Origin: Cloacibacterium normanense
GTDB lineage: Bacteria > Bacteroidota > Bacteroidia > Flavobacteriales > Weeksellaceae
Assembly: GCF_002943105.1 (NCBI RefSeq)
Contig: NZ_PTPZ01000002.1
Coordinates: forward strand, 1-64,000
DNA: 64,000 bases
Reading direction: 5' to 3'
Below, in pieces: positions 8,329 to 16,994 of this stretch (position 1 is its first letter; each line of letters opens with the position of its first letter). The translations under genes and the position numbers were made by a program. Below the pieces are notes generated by a model, which did not search any database, was not told the origin of the DNA, and saw nothing but the letters and a program-made list of their open reading frames with translations.

Positions 8329-9414
8329 CTATTTCATCAATCTTTCACTCAAAACTCCATTCTTTGCCAAATCATACTCATATTGTGAACAAGGAACACA
8401 TTTTTGAATATTTTCATCACTTCCGAAATACCACAATCCCGTGAAACTGTCTCTTTTGAAAGCAAATTCCTGATCATCTATCAACACCCAAAAAGTATCG
8501 TAATGACGTTCTTTCGGATGCGTTTTTTGAATATCTATTCCTTCCAACAAATACCAAAGCATTTGTGCCAACAATTGATGATTCAAGATATTTTCTGCAT
8601 CTACATTGAAATTAAAAATTCCTGCCATTTTCAGATTTTCACCTAAACCAATTTCTTTCATCACCGCACAAATTTCTCTTCTGTTCAAGCCATTAATTTG
8701 AGGATTTACCGAAAAAGGTTCTGCAAAACTTTCCACCGCATCACAATTGAGCGTTACCAAATCTGCTCTTCGGAAAAACGGTTCAATTCGGTCGGTATTT
8801 CCCATCATTTCGGCTAATCTTATCACATCAAACTCTACACTTTTCATCAATTTCACCGCATCTATTTCGTTCAAATGCTTCTGATAGCCAAGATGATGAT
8901 AATCTTTAAGGCTCAATAATTTAGAATTGAAAATTTTCTGTAAAAAGTTTTGTTCTGAAATTTCATCGCCTTCATTGGAAAGGTCAATTTTATTATTAAT
9001 CTGAGTATATCTGATGTTTTTTTGATGAAAATTAAGAGCATGAATCATCGCAATAGACAAATCATTTCCACCACCTACAACAATAGGAACTGTATTTTTG
9101 TACAAACAAGAAGAAAGAATTTCCTGCAAAATATAGTGCGTGTCTTGAAGTGATTTCCCAGAAATAAGATCTCCCAAATCACAAATAGGGATTTCAAAAT
9201 CAAACTTCGAAAGTTTGTAAAACTCTTCTCTTACTGTATCAAAATTTTTGGCAACAGCATTTCCTTTTCCGCCTCTGTAATCGCTACAAAAAACCAACAA
9301 AATCCCGTTTTCTGGAATTTCATTCGTAATCACACTTCCTAATTGCCAAGGTTGAGTTTCTATTTTTTTTGGTGAAATGATAATGTCTTCTATGTTCATT
9401 GGTTTTTGTGTCAA
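8329..9414 (-). CDS. Arginase/formimidoylglutamase-fold protein, metal site degraded
   Basis: The 361-aa sequence follows the ureohydrolase fold but the Mn-binding signatures are altered. GGxHD is GGGND (114-118, His to Asn); DAHxD is NNKID (140-144, only the last Asp kept); SxDxD is LNCDA (222-226, first Asp to Asn). The later PNGL-type segment (PQINGL) is kept. From family knowledge such losses should prevent normal binuclear Mn catalysis, so this may be a non-catalytic or altered relative despite usual annotation as formimidoylglutamase. No hut genes are nearby. topA lies upstream on the same strand with a terminator between. Confidence 0.7.
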   Translation of the reverse strand: MTQKPMNIEDIIISPKKIETQPWQLGSVITNEIPENGILLVFCSDYRGGKGNAVAKNFDTVREEFYKLSKFDFEIPICDLGDLISGKSLQDTHYILQEILSSCLYKNTVPIVVGGGNDLSIAMIHALNFHQKNIRYTQINNKIDLSNEGDEISEQNFLQKIFNSKLLSLKDYHHLGYQKHLNEIDAVKLMKSVEFDVIRLAEMMGNTDRIEPFFRRADLVTLNCDAVESFAEPFSVNPQINGLNRREICAVMKEIGLGENLKMAGIFNFNVDAENILNHQLLAQMLWYLLEGIDIQKTHPKERHYDTFWVLIDDQEFAFKRDSFTGLWYFGSDENIQKCVPCSQYEYDLAKNGVLSERLMK

Positions 9415-9488
9415 ATTTTAAAATCAGTTTATTTAAAAACCTTTCCTACAAACTTACAAAATAAGTTCTTCACCTAAAAATTTAAGTT

Positions 9489-9548
9489 TTGGCTAAAGCC
9501 AAATAGTTTCTCCACAAAAAAAGCGGACTAAAGTCCGCTCCTATTGAT
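9489..9548. repeat. REP-like palindromic element
   Basis: Two short palindromes, TTGGCTAAAGCCAA (9489-9502) and AGCGGACTAAAGTCCGCT (9522-9539), share the core GxCTAAAGxC and are followed by CCTATTGAT. I recall similar pairs ending in CCTATTGAT as dispersed elements in Chryseobacterium-type genomes; copy number here is unverified. The second palindrome doubles as a terminator for topA. Confidence 0.5.
9514..9539 (-). terminator. Terminator of topA
   Basis: On the minus strand a perfect 8-bp stem AGCGGACT/AGTCCGCT is followed by a run of seven T. It lies about 70 bp past the topA stop and coincides with the second palindrome of the REP-like element. Confidence 0.75.
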
Positions 9549-9562
9549 AATATTTTATAAAA

Positions 9563-9607
9563 ATCTTTGTGCTCATTGCGAAAAACCTTTGCGACATTGC
9601 GTGAAAC
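9563..9607. repeat. Degenerate direct repeat, about 20-bp unit
   Basis: Two imperfect copies of a unit of the form CTTTGyG..CATTGCG..AA lie side by side just past the topA stop. I recall similar phrases as common intergenic repeats in Bacteroidota. No coding potential is seen. Confidence 0.4.
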
Positions 9608-9610
9608 AAA

Positions 9611-12157
9611 TTATTTCTTCTTCGTTGCAGGTTTTTTAGCAGCTGTTTTCTTTGCCGCAGGTTTTTTCTTTTCAGCAAAAGCTGTTTTATCTTGGTCGGT
9701 AATCCATTTTTTTACTTCATCCAAAGAAACGGCTTGCAATTCTTCTGCTTCAAATTTACTTCCGTCTTCTTTTTTAGGGATTTTGAACATTCCTTTTCCG
9801 AATTTAATAAAAGGACCCCATCTTCCGTTTTCAATAGAAATTTTTTCTTTTTCCCATTGCTGAATATAACGATTTGCTTCTTTCTCTAATTTGGCAGAAA
9901 TGAGTTCTTCAATATCTCCTTGAGTAAGATTATCAAAATCATATTTCTTAGGAACATTTACATATAAATCTTTGTATTTTACAAATGGTCCAAATCTTCC
10001 TGTTCCTTTCGTCACAGGTTCACCTTTATAAGTGGCAATTGGCGCATCTGCTTCTATTTTTTCTTTGATAAAATTTTCTGCAACCTCTTGAGTTACCGAA
10101 AAAGGATCTGTTCCTCTTCCAATAGAAATAAAAGCATCTCCCCATTTTACATAAGGCCCGAATCTTCCTACGCCAACAGAAACTGGTTTTCCTTGGAATT
10201 CATTTAAATCAAAAGGAATTTTAAATAATTCTAGCGCTTCTTCAAAACTGATGGTATTGATATTTTGCGTTGGCAAAAGTGAAGCATAAGTCGGTTTCTC
10301 TTCATCATCATTTTCCCCAATTTGAATCATCGCACCATATCTTCCCATTCTAGCGTAAACATTTTTGCCAGATTTAGGATCTACACCTAATAATCTTTCG
10401 CCAGTAGCTCTGTCTGCATGTTCTTCTACATCTTCAATTTTCGGGTGGAAATTATCATAGAAATGTTTCAGTGTTTCTTTCCATTTTTCTGAACCATTGG
10501 CAATATCATCAAAATCTTGTTCTACTTTTGCAGTAAAACCATAATCTAAAATTTCATTGAAATTATTGATTAAGAATTCATTCACCACTTCGCCAATATC
10601 TGTAGGAACGAATTTATTTTTATCTCCACCAAATTTCTCCGTCAAAACTTCTTTTTTCAGTCCAGATTTTCCCAAAGAAAGTTTCACGATTTCTCTTTCT
10701 TGCGGAAGAATTTCGCGTTTGTCAACATATCCCCTATTCTGAATCGTTTGAATTGTTGGTGCGTAAGTAGAAGGTCTTCCAATTCCTAATTCTTCTAATT
10801 TCCTTACCAAAGCAGCTTCCGTATATCTTGCAGCAGGTTTGGTATATTTTTCGGTGGCTGTAATTTTCTTATAGCTTAAAACTTCGCCTACATTTACTTT
10901 TGGCAATAGTTTTTCGTTGTTTTCCTCATCATCTTCTTCAGTTTTCGAAATTCCATAGACTTTTAGGAAACCATCGAAAACAATTACTTCACCTTGTGCT
11001 TCGAAATGACTTGGCAAAGCAGAATTCCCGATTTCAATTACAGTTTTTTCAATTTTTGCATTTGCCATCTGAGAAGCTAAAGTTCTCTTATAAATGAGTT
11101 GATATAATTTATTGAGTTGCGCATCACCAATGGTTTTCACTCCAAAATCAGTCGGACGAATCGCTTCGTGCGCTTCTTGAGCAGATGCAGATTTTGTAGT
11201 ATAATTTCTAGGCGAAGAATATTCTGCCCCAAATTCTTTTTCGATGAAATCTTTAGCAGCGCTAATCGCATCTTGAGATAGATTTACAGAGTCTGTTCTC
11301 ATATAAGTAATGTACCCTTCTTCGTAGAGACGCTGTGCAATTCTCATGGTAGAAGTTACATTGTATCCTAATCTATTAGACGCTTCCTGTTGCAATGTAG
11401 AAGTAGTAAAAGGTGCAGAAGCAGAACGTGTTCCTGGCTTTTTTTCTACATTTAAAACTTTGAATTCAGTATTTTGAGATTTTTCTAAAAATGCTTCTGC
11501 TTCTTTTTCTTGAGCAAAATCTTTTTTCAGTTTTGCAGCAATTTCTTGCTTTTCGGCATTTAAGAAAGTTCCTTCCACTTTATAAGTAGAACTCGGTTTG
11601 AAATTTCTAATTTCTTGTTCTCTTTCTACCACCAATCTTACTGCAACAGATTGTACTCTACCTGCCGAAAGTCCTGTTTTTACTTTTTTCCAAAGTACTG
11701 GCGACATTTCAAAACCTACAATTCTGTCGAGAACCCTTCTTGCTTGTTGAGCATTTACGAGATTCTGGTCAATTTTTCTAGGGTTTTCAATCGCTTTCAG
11801 GATTGCATTTTTGGTAATTTCGTGGAAAACAATACGTTTGGTATTTTCTTCTTTGAGTTTTAATTCTTGTGCTAAATGCCAAGCAATAGCTTCTCCTTCA
11901 CGGTCTTCATCGGAAGCCAACCAAACGATTTCCGCTTTTTTCACCGCTGCTTTCAGTTCAGTTACTAATTTCTTTTTATCCGCAGAAACTTCGTAATCTG
12001 GCGTGAAGGTTTTAAGGTCTATTCCCATTCCTTTTTTGGGTAAATCTCGGATATGACCGAAGCTAGATTTCACTTCGAAATCTTTCCCGAGATACTTCTG
12101 AATGGTCTTCGCTTTTGCTGGTGACTCTACGATTACTAGATTTTTTGACATGCACAA
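9611..12157 (-). CDS. topA: DNA topoisomerase I
   Basis: Type IA topoisomerase that relaxes negative supercoils by cutting one strand. The 848 aa contain a Toprim domain (VESPAKA near residue 10, DEDREGE metal motif), the active-site segment GYITYMRTDS with the catalytic Tyr, then four C-terminal GRFGP/GRWGP-type repeats instead of Cys4 zinc fingers, and a Lys/Ala-rich tail likely to bind DNA. Two starts are possible: ATG at 12157 or 12151 (MSKN). A TACTTTTG -7 element at 12173-12166 puts the start site near 12159, favouring 12151 with a very short leader. Confidence 0.95.
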   Translation of the reverse strand: MCMSKNLVIVESPAKAKTIQKYLGKDFEVKSSFGHIRDLPKKGMGIDLKTFTPDYEVSADKKKLVTELKAAVKKAEIVWLASDEDREGEAIAWHLAQELKLKEENTKRIVFHEITKNAILKAIENPRKIDQNLVNAQQARRVLDRIVGFEMSPVLWKKVKTGLSAGRVQSVAVRLVVEREQEIRNFKPSSTYKVEGTFLNAEKQEIAAKLKKDFAQEKEAEAFLEKSQNTEFKVLNVEKKPGTRSASAPFTTSTLQQEASNRLGYNVTSTMRIAQRLYEEGYITYMRTDSVNLSQDAISAAKDFIEKEFGAEYSSPRNYTTKSASAQEAHEAIRPTDFGVKTIGDAQLNKLYQLIYKRTLASQMANAKIEKTVIEIGNSALPSHFEAQGEVIVFDGFLKVYGISKTEEDDEENNEKLLPKVNVGEVLSYKKITATEKYTKPAARYTEAALVRKLEELGIGRPSTYAPTIQTIQNRGYVDKREILPQEREIVKLSLGKSGLKKEVLTEKFGGDKNKFVPTDIGEVVNEFLINNFNEILDYGFTAKVEQDFDDIANGSEKWKETLKHFYDNFHPKIEDVEEHADRATGERLLGVDPKSGKNVYARMGRYGAMIQIGENDDEEKPTYASLLPTQNINTISFEEALELFKIPFDLNEFQGKPVSVGVGRFGPYVKWGDAFISIGRGTDPFSVTQEVAENFIKEKIEADAPIATYKGEPVTKGTGRFGPFVKYKDLYVNVPKKYDFDNLTQGDIEELISAKLEKEANRYIQQWEKEKISIENGRWGPFIKFGKGMFKIPKKEDGSKFEAEELQAVSLDEVKKWITDQDKTAFAEKKKPAAKKTAAKKPATKKK

Positions 12158-12299
12158 AATTTTTGCAAAAGTAGAAACTTTTTTTTAAACAATCGTTTTT
12201 AGCAATTTTCTTACGACTATCTTTTCTTCAAATAAAGTATTTTATCTTCGTTTCATTCATTTTTTCTATAATAAGAAGTTGGTTTTTTTTGGCATTTAA

Positions 12300-12331
12300 T
12301 TTGATGAAATTCTGACAATGATTTATTTTTG
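12300..12331 (+). promoter_or_regulatory. Promoter of the Cys-leader / DUF4395 transcript
   Basis: TTTG (12300-12303), a 20-bp spacer and TATTTTTG (12324-12331) match the Bacteroidota consensus. The expected start site is about 12338, only some 6 bases before the leader ATG at 12344. In the rest of the gap, 12174-12299, I see only A/T-rich sequence. Confidence 0.75.
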
Positions 12332-12343
12332 CATTATTAAAAT

Positions 12344-12427
12344 ATGAAAACCTCAACATCTACTTTAACAAAACTTCAAAAAATGAATTGCTGTTGTCCC
12401 TTTAAAAACCAAAAGAGGACAGATTAG
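12344..12427 (+). CDS. 27-aa leader peptide with three consecutive cysteines
   Basis: Open frame of 27 codons plus TAG. Residues 14-19 read MNCCCP; the Cys codons TGC TGT TGT are at 12389-12397. It lies between a near-perfect promoter and an intrinsic terminator, and its codons overlap two arms of alternative hairpins, as in classical amino-acid attenuators. The peptide itself probably has no function; its translation would report charged tRNA-Cys. Ser/Thr-rich residues precede the Cys run. Polycysteine leader ORFs acting as attenuators are known in mycobacteria; I know of no proven case in Bacteroidota. Confidence 0.7.
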   Translation: MKTSTSTLTKLQKMNCCCPFKNQKRTD

Positions 12428-12497
12428 GTTATGTATTTTTTTAAAAACACACATGTTATCATATATCACTGAGTCCTCGAAATGAGGACTTTTTTTT
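12395..12497 (+). promoter_or_regulatory. Candidate cysteine-responsive transcription attenuator
   Basis: Four pairing segments are visible. Segment 1 TGTCCCTTT (12395-12403) pairs with segment 2 AAAGAGGACA (12412-12421), with one bulged A. Segment 2 contains GAGGAC (12415-12420), which can instead pair with GTCCTC (12473-12478) of segment 3. Segment 3 AGTCCTC (12472-12478) pairs with segment 4 GAGGACT (12484-12490) to form the terminator. A ribosome stalled at the Cys codons would cover segment 1 and allow 2:3, preventing termination; one that reaches the stop codon (12425) would cover segment 2 and allow 3:4. Confidence 0.7.
12472..12497 (+). terminator. Terminator arm of the attenuator
   Basis: AGTCCTC / GAGGACT stem with a 5-base loop followed by eight T (12490-12497). 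It stands 26 bp before the DUF4395 start codon and after the leader peptide, so it would end the transcript before the structural gene. Confidence 0.85.
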
Positions 12498-12522
12498 ATT
12501 TAATTTTTTAAAATTTTCATTT

Positions 12523-12921
12523 ATGCCCACAGAAAACAAAATCAGAATAACCGCATTTTTAGTATTTATCTTAACCATTTTATACATCACAACTCATTCC
12601 ATTTGGATTCCTCTTTTTCTATTGATAGATTTCGCTTTCAGAGGTTCTGGATACGGAAAATGGAGTATTTTAGGATTCTTAGCAGAAAAAATAGTTTCGA
12701 TTTTTAATTTAGAACAAAAACCCATTTATTTTCCTCCGAAACAATTTGCTGCACAAGTCGGATTTATTTTTTCATTGACATTATTGGTTTTTAATCTTCT
12801 CGAAATCAACAGTCTTATTGTAAGCGGAATTTTGCTGATTTGCGCAGGTCTGGAAGCGTTTTTCAATTTCTGCGTAGGATGTTATGTCTACAATGCTTAT
12901 TATCACATCAAAAATAAATAG
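12523..12921 (+). CDS. DUF4395 membrane protein
   Basis: The 132-aa inner-membrane protein has four hydrophobic segments (about 9-33, 65-82, 85-102 and the end region) and closes with the DUF4395 hallmark FCVGCYVY, a CxxC-like pair of cysteines at the membrane face. The family's role is unknown; from memory, members often occur near thioredoxin-like or sulfur-transfer genes. The upstream leader with three Cys codons and a terminator suggests expression when cysteine is short, which fits a sulfur-related role (inference). Confidence 0.8.
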   Translation: MPTENKIRITAFLVFILTILYITTHSIWIPLFLLIDFAFRGSGYGKWSILGFLAEKIVSIFNLEQKPIYFPPKQFAAQVGFIFSLTLLVFNLLEINSLIVSGILLICAGLEAFFNFCVGCYVYNAYYHIKNK

Positions 12922-12995
12922 CATTTATTTAACATTTTCAAAAGGTACAACTGCACTAAATTCTACTATTTTTGTAGAATACAAATCTTATTTTA

Positions 12996-13481
12996 TTGAA
13001 AAACTTCATTCAAAATTCCATTAAAAGTCAGAAAGTATTCTATCGATATTTTCGTAGGAAAGGTATTAAAAGACTTTTCAAAGAAAATATCTTAGAAAGT
13101 GATGGAGACAACAAAAGTAAAGCACTTTCTATCGCCTTAGGAATTTTTATTGGAGTTTCTCCTTTTTGGGGATTTCATACTGTTTTAGCGCTTTCGTTGG
13201 CAACAGTTTTTAAGCTGAATAAGTTTCTTACATTTGTATTTTCTCAAATCAGTTTAGCGCCTTTCATTCCCTTTATTATAGGGATTTCTATGTATTTTGG
13301 TTCGTTTTTCGTGGAAGGGAAAACCGATTTTTCTCATCAAGAATTGAATTTAGAAATGGTAAAACACAACCTGTTACAATATGTAGTGGGAAGTTTTATT
13401 TTCGCCACTTTGTTAGCGATTAGTTTTGGTTTTACATTTTTCTATTTATTGAATCTTTTCCGAAAAGAAAGTACGTCTTAA
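12996..13481 (+). CDS. DUF2062 membrane protein
   Basis: 161 aa. After a basic N-terminus (about 1-35) come two or three membrane segments with the family pattern ALGIFIGVSPFWGFHTV (about 46-62), then SQISLAPFIPFIIGISMYFG and a final hydrophobic helix (about 130-150). DUF2062 proteins are inner-membrane proteins of unknown function, sometimes linked to glycosyltransferases. The frame starts with TTG at 12996; no ATG upstream fits. A TATTTTTG -7 element at 12967-12974 suggests its own promoter. Confidence 0.75.
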   Translation: MKNFIQNSIKSQKVFYRYFRRKGIKRLFKENILESDGDNKSKALSIALGIFIGVSPFWGFHTVLALSLATVFKLNKFLTFVFSQISLAPFIPFIIGISMYFGSFFVEGKTDFSHQELNLEMVKHNLLQYVVGSFIFATLLAISFGFTFFYLLNLFRKESTS

Positions 13482-13581
13482 CTCACTTAAAACCAATATT
13501 TTTAACCAAAAATTAATAAAAAATCCACGAAAATTCATTATATTCGCACACTTAAATTTTAACAGTAGAAACCGAGATATA

Positions 13582-16500
13582 ATGAAGAAGTTCACAGAAT
13601 ACAAGCAACTTAACCTAAATGCTGTAGCAGAAAACGTTGCCAATTTTTGGAAAACTAATCAAACCTTTAAAAAATCCGTAGAAACACGCGAAGGAAAACC
13701 TGAATACGTTTTTTACGAAGGACCGCCTTCTGCAAACGGAATGCCGGGAATTCACCACGTAATGGCGAGAGCATTAAAGGATATTTTTTGCCGTTATCAA
13801 ACGCAAAACGGAAAGCAAGTTTTCCGTAAAGCTGGTTGGGACACGCATGGTTTACCTGTAGAACTAGGTGTAGAAAAAGAACTCGGAATTACCAAAGAAG
13901 ACATCGGTAAAAAAATTACCGTAGAAGAATACAACCAAGCGTGTAGAAATGCAGTAATGCGTTATACAGACGTTTGGAATGATTTGACAGAAAAAATTGG
14001 TTATTGGGTAGATCTAGACAATCCTTACATTACCTACGAACCAAAATATATGGAAACAGTTTGGTGGTTGCTAAAACAATTGTACAACAAAGATTTATTG
14101 TACAAAGGTTACACCATTCAACCGTATTCTCCAAAAGCAGGAACTGGACTTTCTTCTCACGAGCTCAATCAACCTGGAACTTACAGAGACGTTTCTGACA
14201 CTACAGTTGTAGCTCAATTTTCAGTAAAAAATCTTTCTGAAAAAGCATCAGAAAAAATCTCGAATCTCAAATCTCAAATCTCAAACCTAAGCATTCTTGC
14301 TTGGACAACAACTCCTTGGACTTTGCCTTCTAACACGGCTCTTGCAGTTGGTAGAGACATAGAATATGTTTTGGTAAAAACCTTCAATCAATATACTTTT
14401 GAGCCGATTAATATTATTTTGGCTCGTCCGTTATTGGAAAAACAATTCGGTAAAAAATTTGTAGAAGGAACAGATGAAGATTTCGCAAACTACACCGCTG
14501 AAAGCAAAACCATTCCTTACCAAATCTTAGCAGAATTTACAGGGGAAGATTTAGCAGGAACAACTTACGAACAATTGATTCCTTGGTTTTTACCCGCGGA
14601 AAACGCCGAAAAAGCTTTTAGAGTAATTATCGGGGATTTTGTAACTACGGAAGACGGAACGGGAATTGTGCACATTGCGCCAACTTTCGGGGCTGATGAT
14701 AACAGAGTTGCTCAAGAAAACGGAATACCGCCAATGTTGGTAAAAGATGAAAATGATAATTTGGTTCCGTTGGTTGACTTAACTGGTAGATTTTTAAAAG
14801 GCGAAAACGTTCCTGAAATTTTCAGCGGAAAATATATTAAAAACGAATATTACTACGAAGGAACTGCTCCCGAAAAATCTTGGGATGTAGAACTCGCGAT
14901 TTTGTTAAAAACCGAAAACAAAGCTTTCAAAGTAGAGAAATACGTTCACAGTTATCCGCATTGTTGGAGAACTGATAAACCAGTGCTGTATTATCCTTTG
15001 GATTCTTGGTTTGTAAAAATGACTTCAGTAAGAAATCGTTTGGTAGAACTGAATGAAACCATCAATTGGAAACCAAAATCTACAGGTGAAGGAAGATTTG
15101 CCAACTGGTTAGAAAATGTAAACGACTGGAATCTTTCTCGTTCAAGATATTGGGGAATTCCTTTGCCAATCTGGAGAAGCGAAGATTTGAAAGAGCAAAA
15201 AGTTATTGGTTCTGTAGAAGAATTGGTAAATGAAATTCAAAAATCTATAGATGCAGGTTTTATGACCGAAAATCCTTTCAAAGATTTTGAAGTAGGAAAT
15301 ATGTCTGCTGAAAACTATGCAAAAATAGATTTACACAAAAATATTGTAGATGCCATCACTTTGGTTTCAGACAGCGGAAAACCTATGAAACGTGAATCTG
15401 ATTTGATTGATGTTTGGTTTGATTCTGGTTCTATGCCTTACGCACAATTGCATTATCCTTTTGAAAACAAGGAAATGATTGACAGCGGAAAAGCTTTCCC
15501 TGCAGATTTTATTGCAGAAGGAGTTGACCAAACTAGAGGTTGGTTTTATACACTTCACGCTATTGGAACTACGGTTTTTGATTCTATTGCTTATAAAAAT
15601 GTAATGTCTAACGGTTTAGTGCTTGACAAAAACGGACAAAAAATGTCTAAACGTCTCGGAAATGCAATTGATCCGTTCGAAACTTTACAAAAATACGGTC
15701 CTGATGCAACGCGTTGGTACATGATTTCTAACGCCAATCCTTGGGAAAATTTAAAATTCGACCTAGAAGGAATTGATGAAGTTCGTAGAAAATTCTTCGG
15801 AACGCTTTACAACACGTATTCTTTCTTCAGTTTGTATGCGAATGTTGATGGATTTAAGTACGAAGAAAAAGAAGTAGAAAATCGTCCTGAAATTGATAGA
15901 TGGATTTTATCAGAATTGAATCTTTTGGTAAAAGATGTTACCGAATTCTATGAAGATTACGAACCTACGAAAGTAGCGAGAGCGATTAATAATTTCGTGA
16001 ATGACAATTTAAGTAACTGGTATGTAAGATTGTGCAGAAGACGTTTCTGGAAAGGAGATTATTCTGAAGACAAAATCTCTGCTTACCAAACTCTATATAC
16101 TTGCTTAGAAACCGTTGCTAAAATTTCGGCGCCAATTGCTCCGTTCTTTATGGATCAATTGTACCAAGATTTGAACGCAGTTACAGGAAAAGATGCAGCA
16201 GAATCTGTTCACTTAACAGATTTCCCGAAAGTGAACGAAAGCTTAATCGACCAAAATTTGGTAGAAAAAACACATTTAGCTCAAACCATCACTTCTATGG
16301 TATTCTCCTTGAGAAAGAAAGAAAACGTGAAAGTTCGTCAACCACTTCAAAAAGTGATGATCCCTGTTCTAGACAAGAAAACCGAAGAGCAGATTTTAGC
16401 GGTTTCAGAACTCATCAAACAAGAAGTGAATGTAAAAGAATTGCAATTGATTAATGCAGAAGAAGCTTCTCACTTGATTGTAAAACAAATTAAGCCTAAT

Positions 16501-16989
16501 TTCAAATCTTTAGGTCAAAGACTAGGAAAAGATATGAAAACAGTTGCTGGTGAAATTACTAATATGACTTCGGAGCAAATTTCCACTATTGAAAAAGAAG
16601 GAAAAATGACCATCGCAGGTTACGAAATCGGTTTAGAAGATGTAGAAATTTCCACAAAAGATATCCCAGGATGGACGGTTGCTAGCGAAGGAAAAACAAC
16701 CGTAGCGCTTGATTTAACCATTACAGATGAATTAAAATCTGAAGGAATTGCGAGAGAATTCATCAATAGAGTTCAGAATTTAAGAAAAGACAAAGATTTC
16801 GACCTAACAGACAGAATTTCAATCAGTTTAGAAGAAAACTGTCCGTTTAGAAAAGAACTTACTAACAATGAACAATATATTTGTACAGAAGTATTGTCAG
16901 ATAAAATAGAATTTGTAATTTCACTCGCAAATTTTGAAGAAATCGAAATTGACGAAGTTAAATTTAATGTTAATATTGAAAAAATATAA
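13582..16989 (+). CDS. ileS: Isoleucyl-tRNA synthetase
   Basis: Class I aminoacyl-tRNA synthetase charging tRNA-Ile and editing valine. The 1135 aa include the HIGH-type motif GIHHV (about 56-60), the editing (CP1) domain with WTTTPWTLPSNTA, the KMSKR signature (about 687-691) and an anticodon-binding domain. It is of the long type common in Bacteroidota. An odd feature is a period-7 DNA repeat (14256-14287) encoding the segment ISNLKSQISNL just before the editing-domain motif; see the separate entry. The following dksA-like gene starts 5 bp downstream. Confidence 0.96.
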   Translation: MKKFTEYKQLNLNAVAENVANFWKTNQTFKKSVETREGKPEYVFYEGPPSANGMPGIHHVMARALKDIFCRYQTQNGKQVFRKAGWDTHGLPVELGVEKELGITKEDIGKKITVEEYNQACRNAVMRYTDVWNDLTEKIGYWVDLDNPYITYEPKYMETVWWLLKQLYNKDLLYKGYTIQPYSPKAGTGLSSHELNQPGTYRDVSDTTVVAQFSVKNLSEKASEKISNLKSQISNLSILAWTTTPWTLPSNTALAVGRDIEYVLVKTFNQYTFEPINIILARPLLEKQFGKKFVEGTDEDFANYTAESKTIPYQILAEFTGEDLAGTTYEQLIPWFLPAENAEKAFRVIIGDFVTTEDGTGIVHIAPTFGADDNRVAQENGIPPMLVKDENDNLVPLVDLTGRFLKGENVPEIFSGKYIKNEYYYEGTAPEKSWDVELAILLKTENKAFKVEKYVHSYPHCWRTDKPVLYYPLDSWFVKMTSVRNRLVELNETINWKPKSTGEGRFANWLENVNDWNLSRSRYWGIPLPIWRSEDLKEQKVIGSVEELVNEIQKSIDAGFMTENPFKDFEVGNMSAENYAKIDLHKNIVDAITLVSDSGKPMKRESDLIDVWFDSGSMPYAQLHYPFENKEMIDSGKAFPADFIAEGVDQTRGWFYTLHAIGTTVFDSIAYKNVMSNGLVLDKNGQKMSKRLGNAIDPFETLQKYGPDATRWYMISNANPWENLKFDLEGIDEVRRKFFGTLYNTYSFFSLYANVDGFKYEEKEVENRPEIDRWILSELNLLVKDVTEFYEDYEPTKVARAINNFVNDNLSNWYVRLCRRRFWKGDYSEDKISAYQTLYTCLETVAKISAPIAPFFMDQLYQDLNAVTGKDAAESVHLTDFPKVNESLIDQNLVEKTHLAQTITSMVFSLRKKENVKVRQPLQKVMIPVLDKKTEEQILAVSELIKQEVNVKELQLINAEEASHLIVKQIKPNFKSLGQRLGKDMKTVAGEITNMTSEQISTIEKEGKMTIAGYEIGLEDVEISTKDIPGWTVASEGKTTVALDLTITDELKSEGIAREFINRVQNLRKDKDFDLTDRISISLEENCPFRKELTNNEQYICTEVLSDKIEFVISLANFEEIEIDEVKFNVNIEKI
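14256..14287 (+). repeat. Heptad repeat inside ileS
   Basis: Four tandem 7-bp units of the AATCTCA type (first unit AATCTCG, last one degenerate) lie inside the ileS frame at about residues 225-236. Because 7 is not a multiple of 3, the encoded peptide has a 7-residue period. The same repeat type, in the reverse orientation, occurs intergenically at 62684-62704. Confidence 0.8.
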
Positions 16990-16994
16990 CAAAG

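Noticed and set aside
9692-11996. Several plus-strand frames across topA
   Set aside because: All are antisense to topA, whose domains are intact from end to end.
12158-12522. tRNA or other structured RNA gene in the largest internal gap
   Set aside because: No cloverleaf or conserved tRNA box is seen; the structure present is the leader attenuator.
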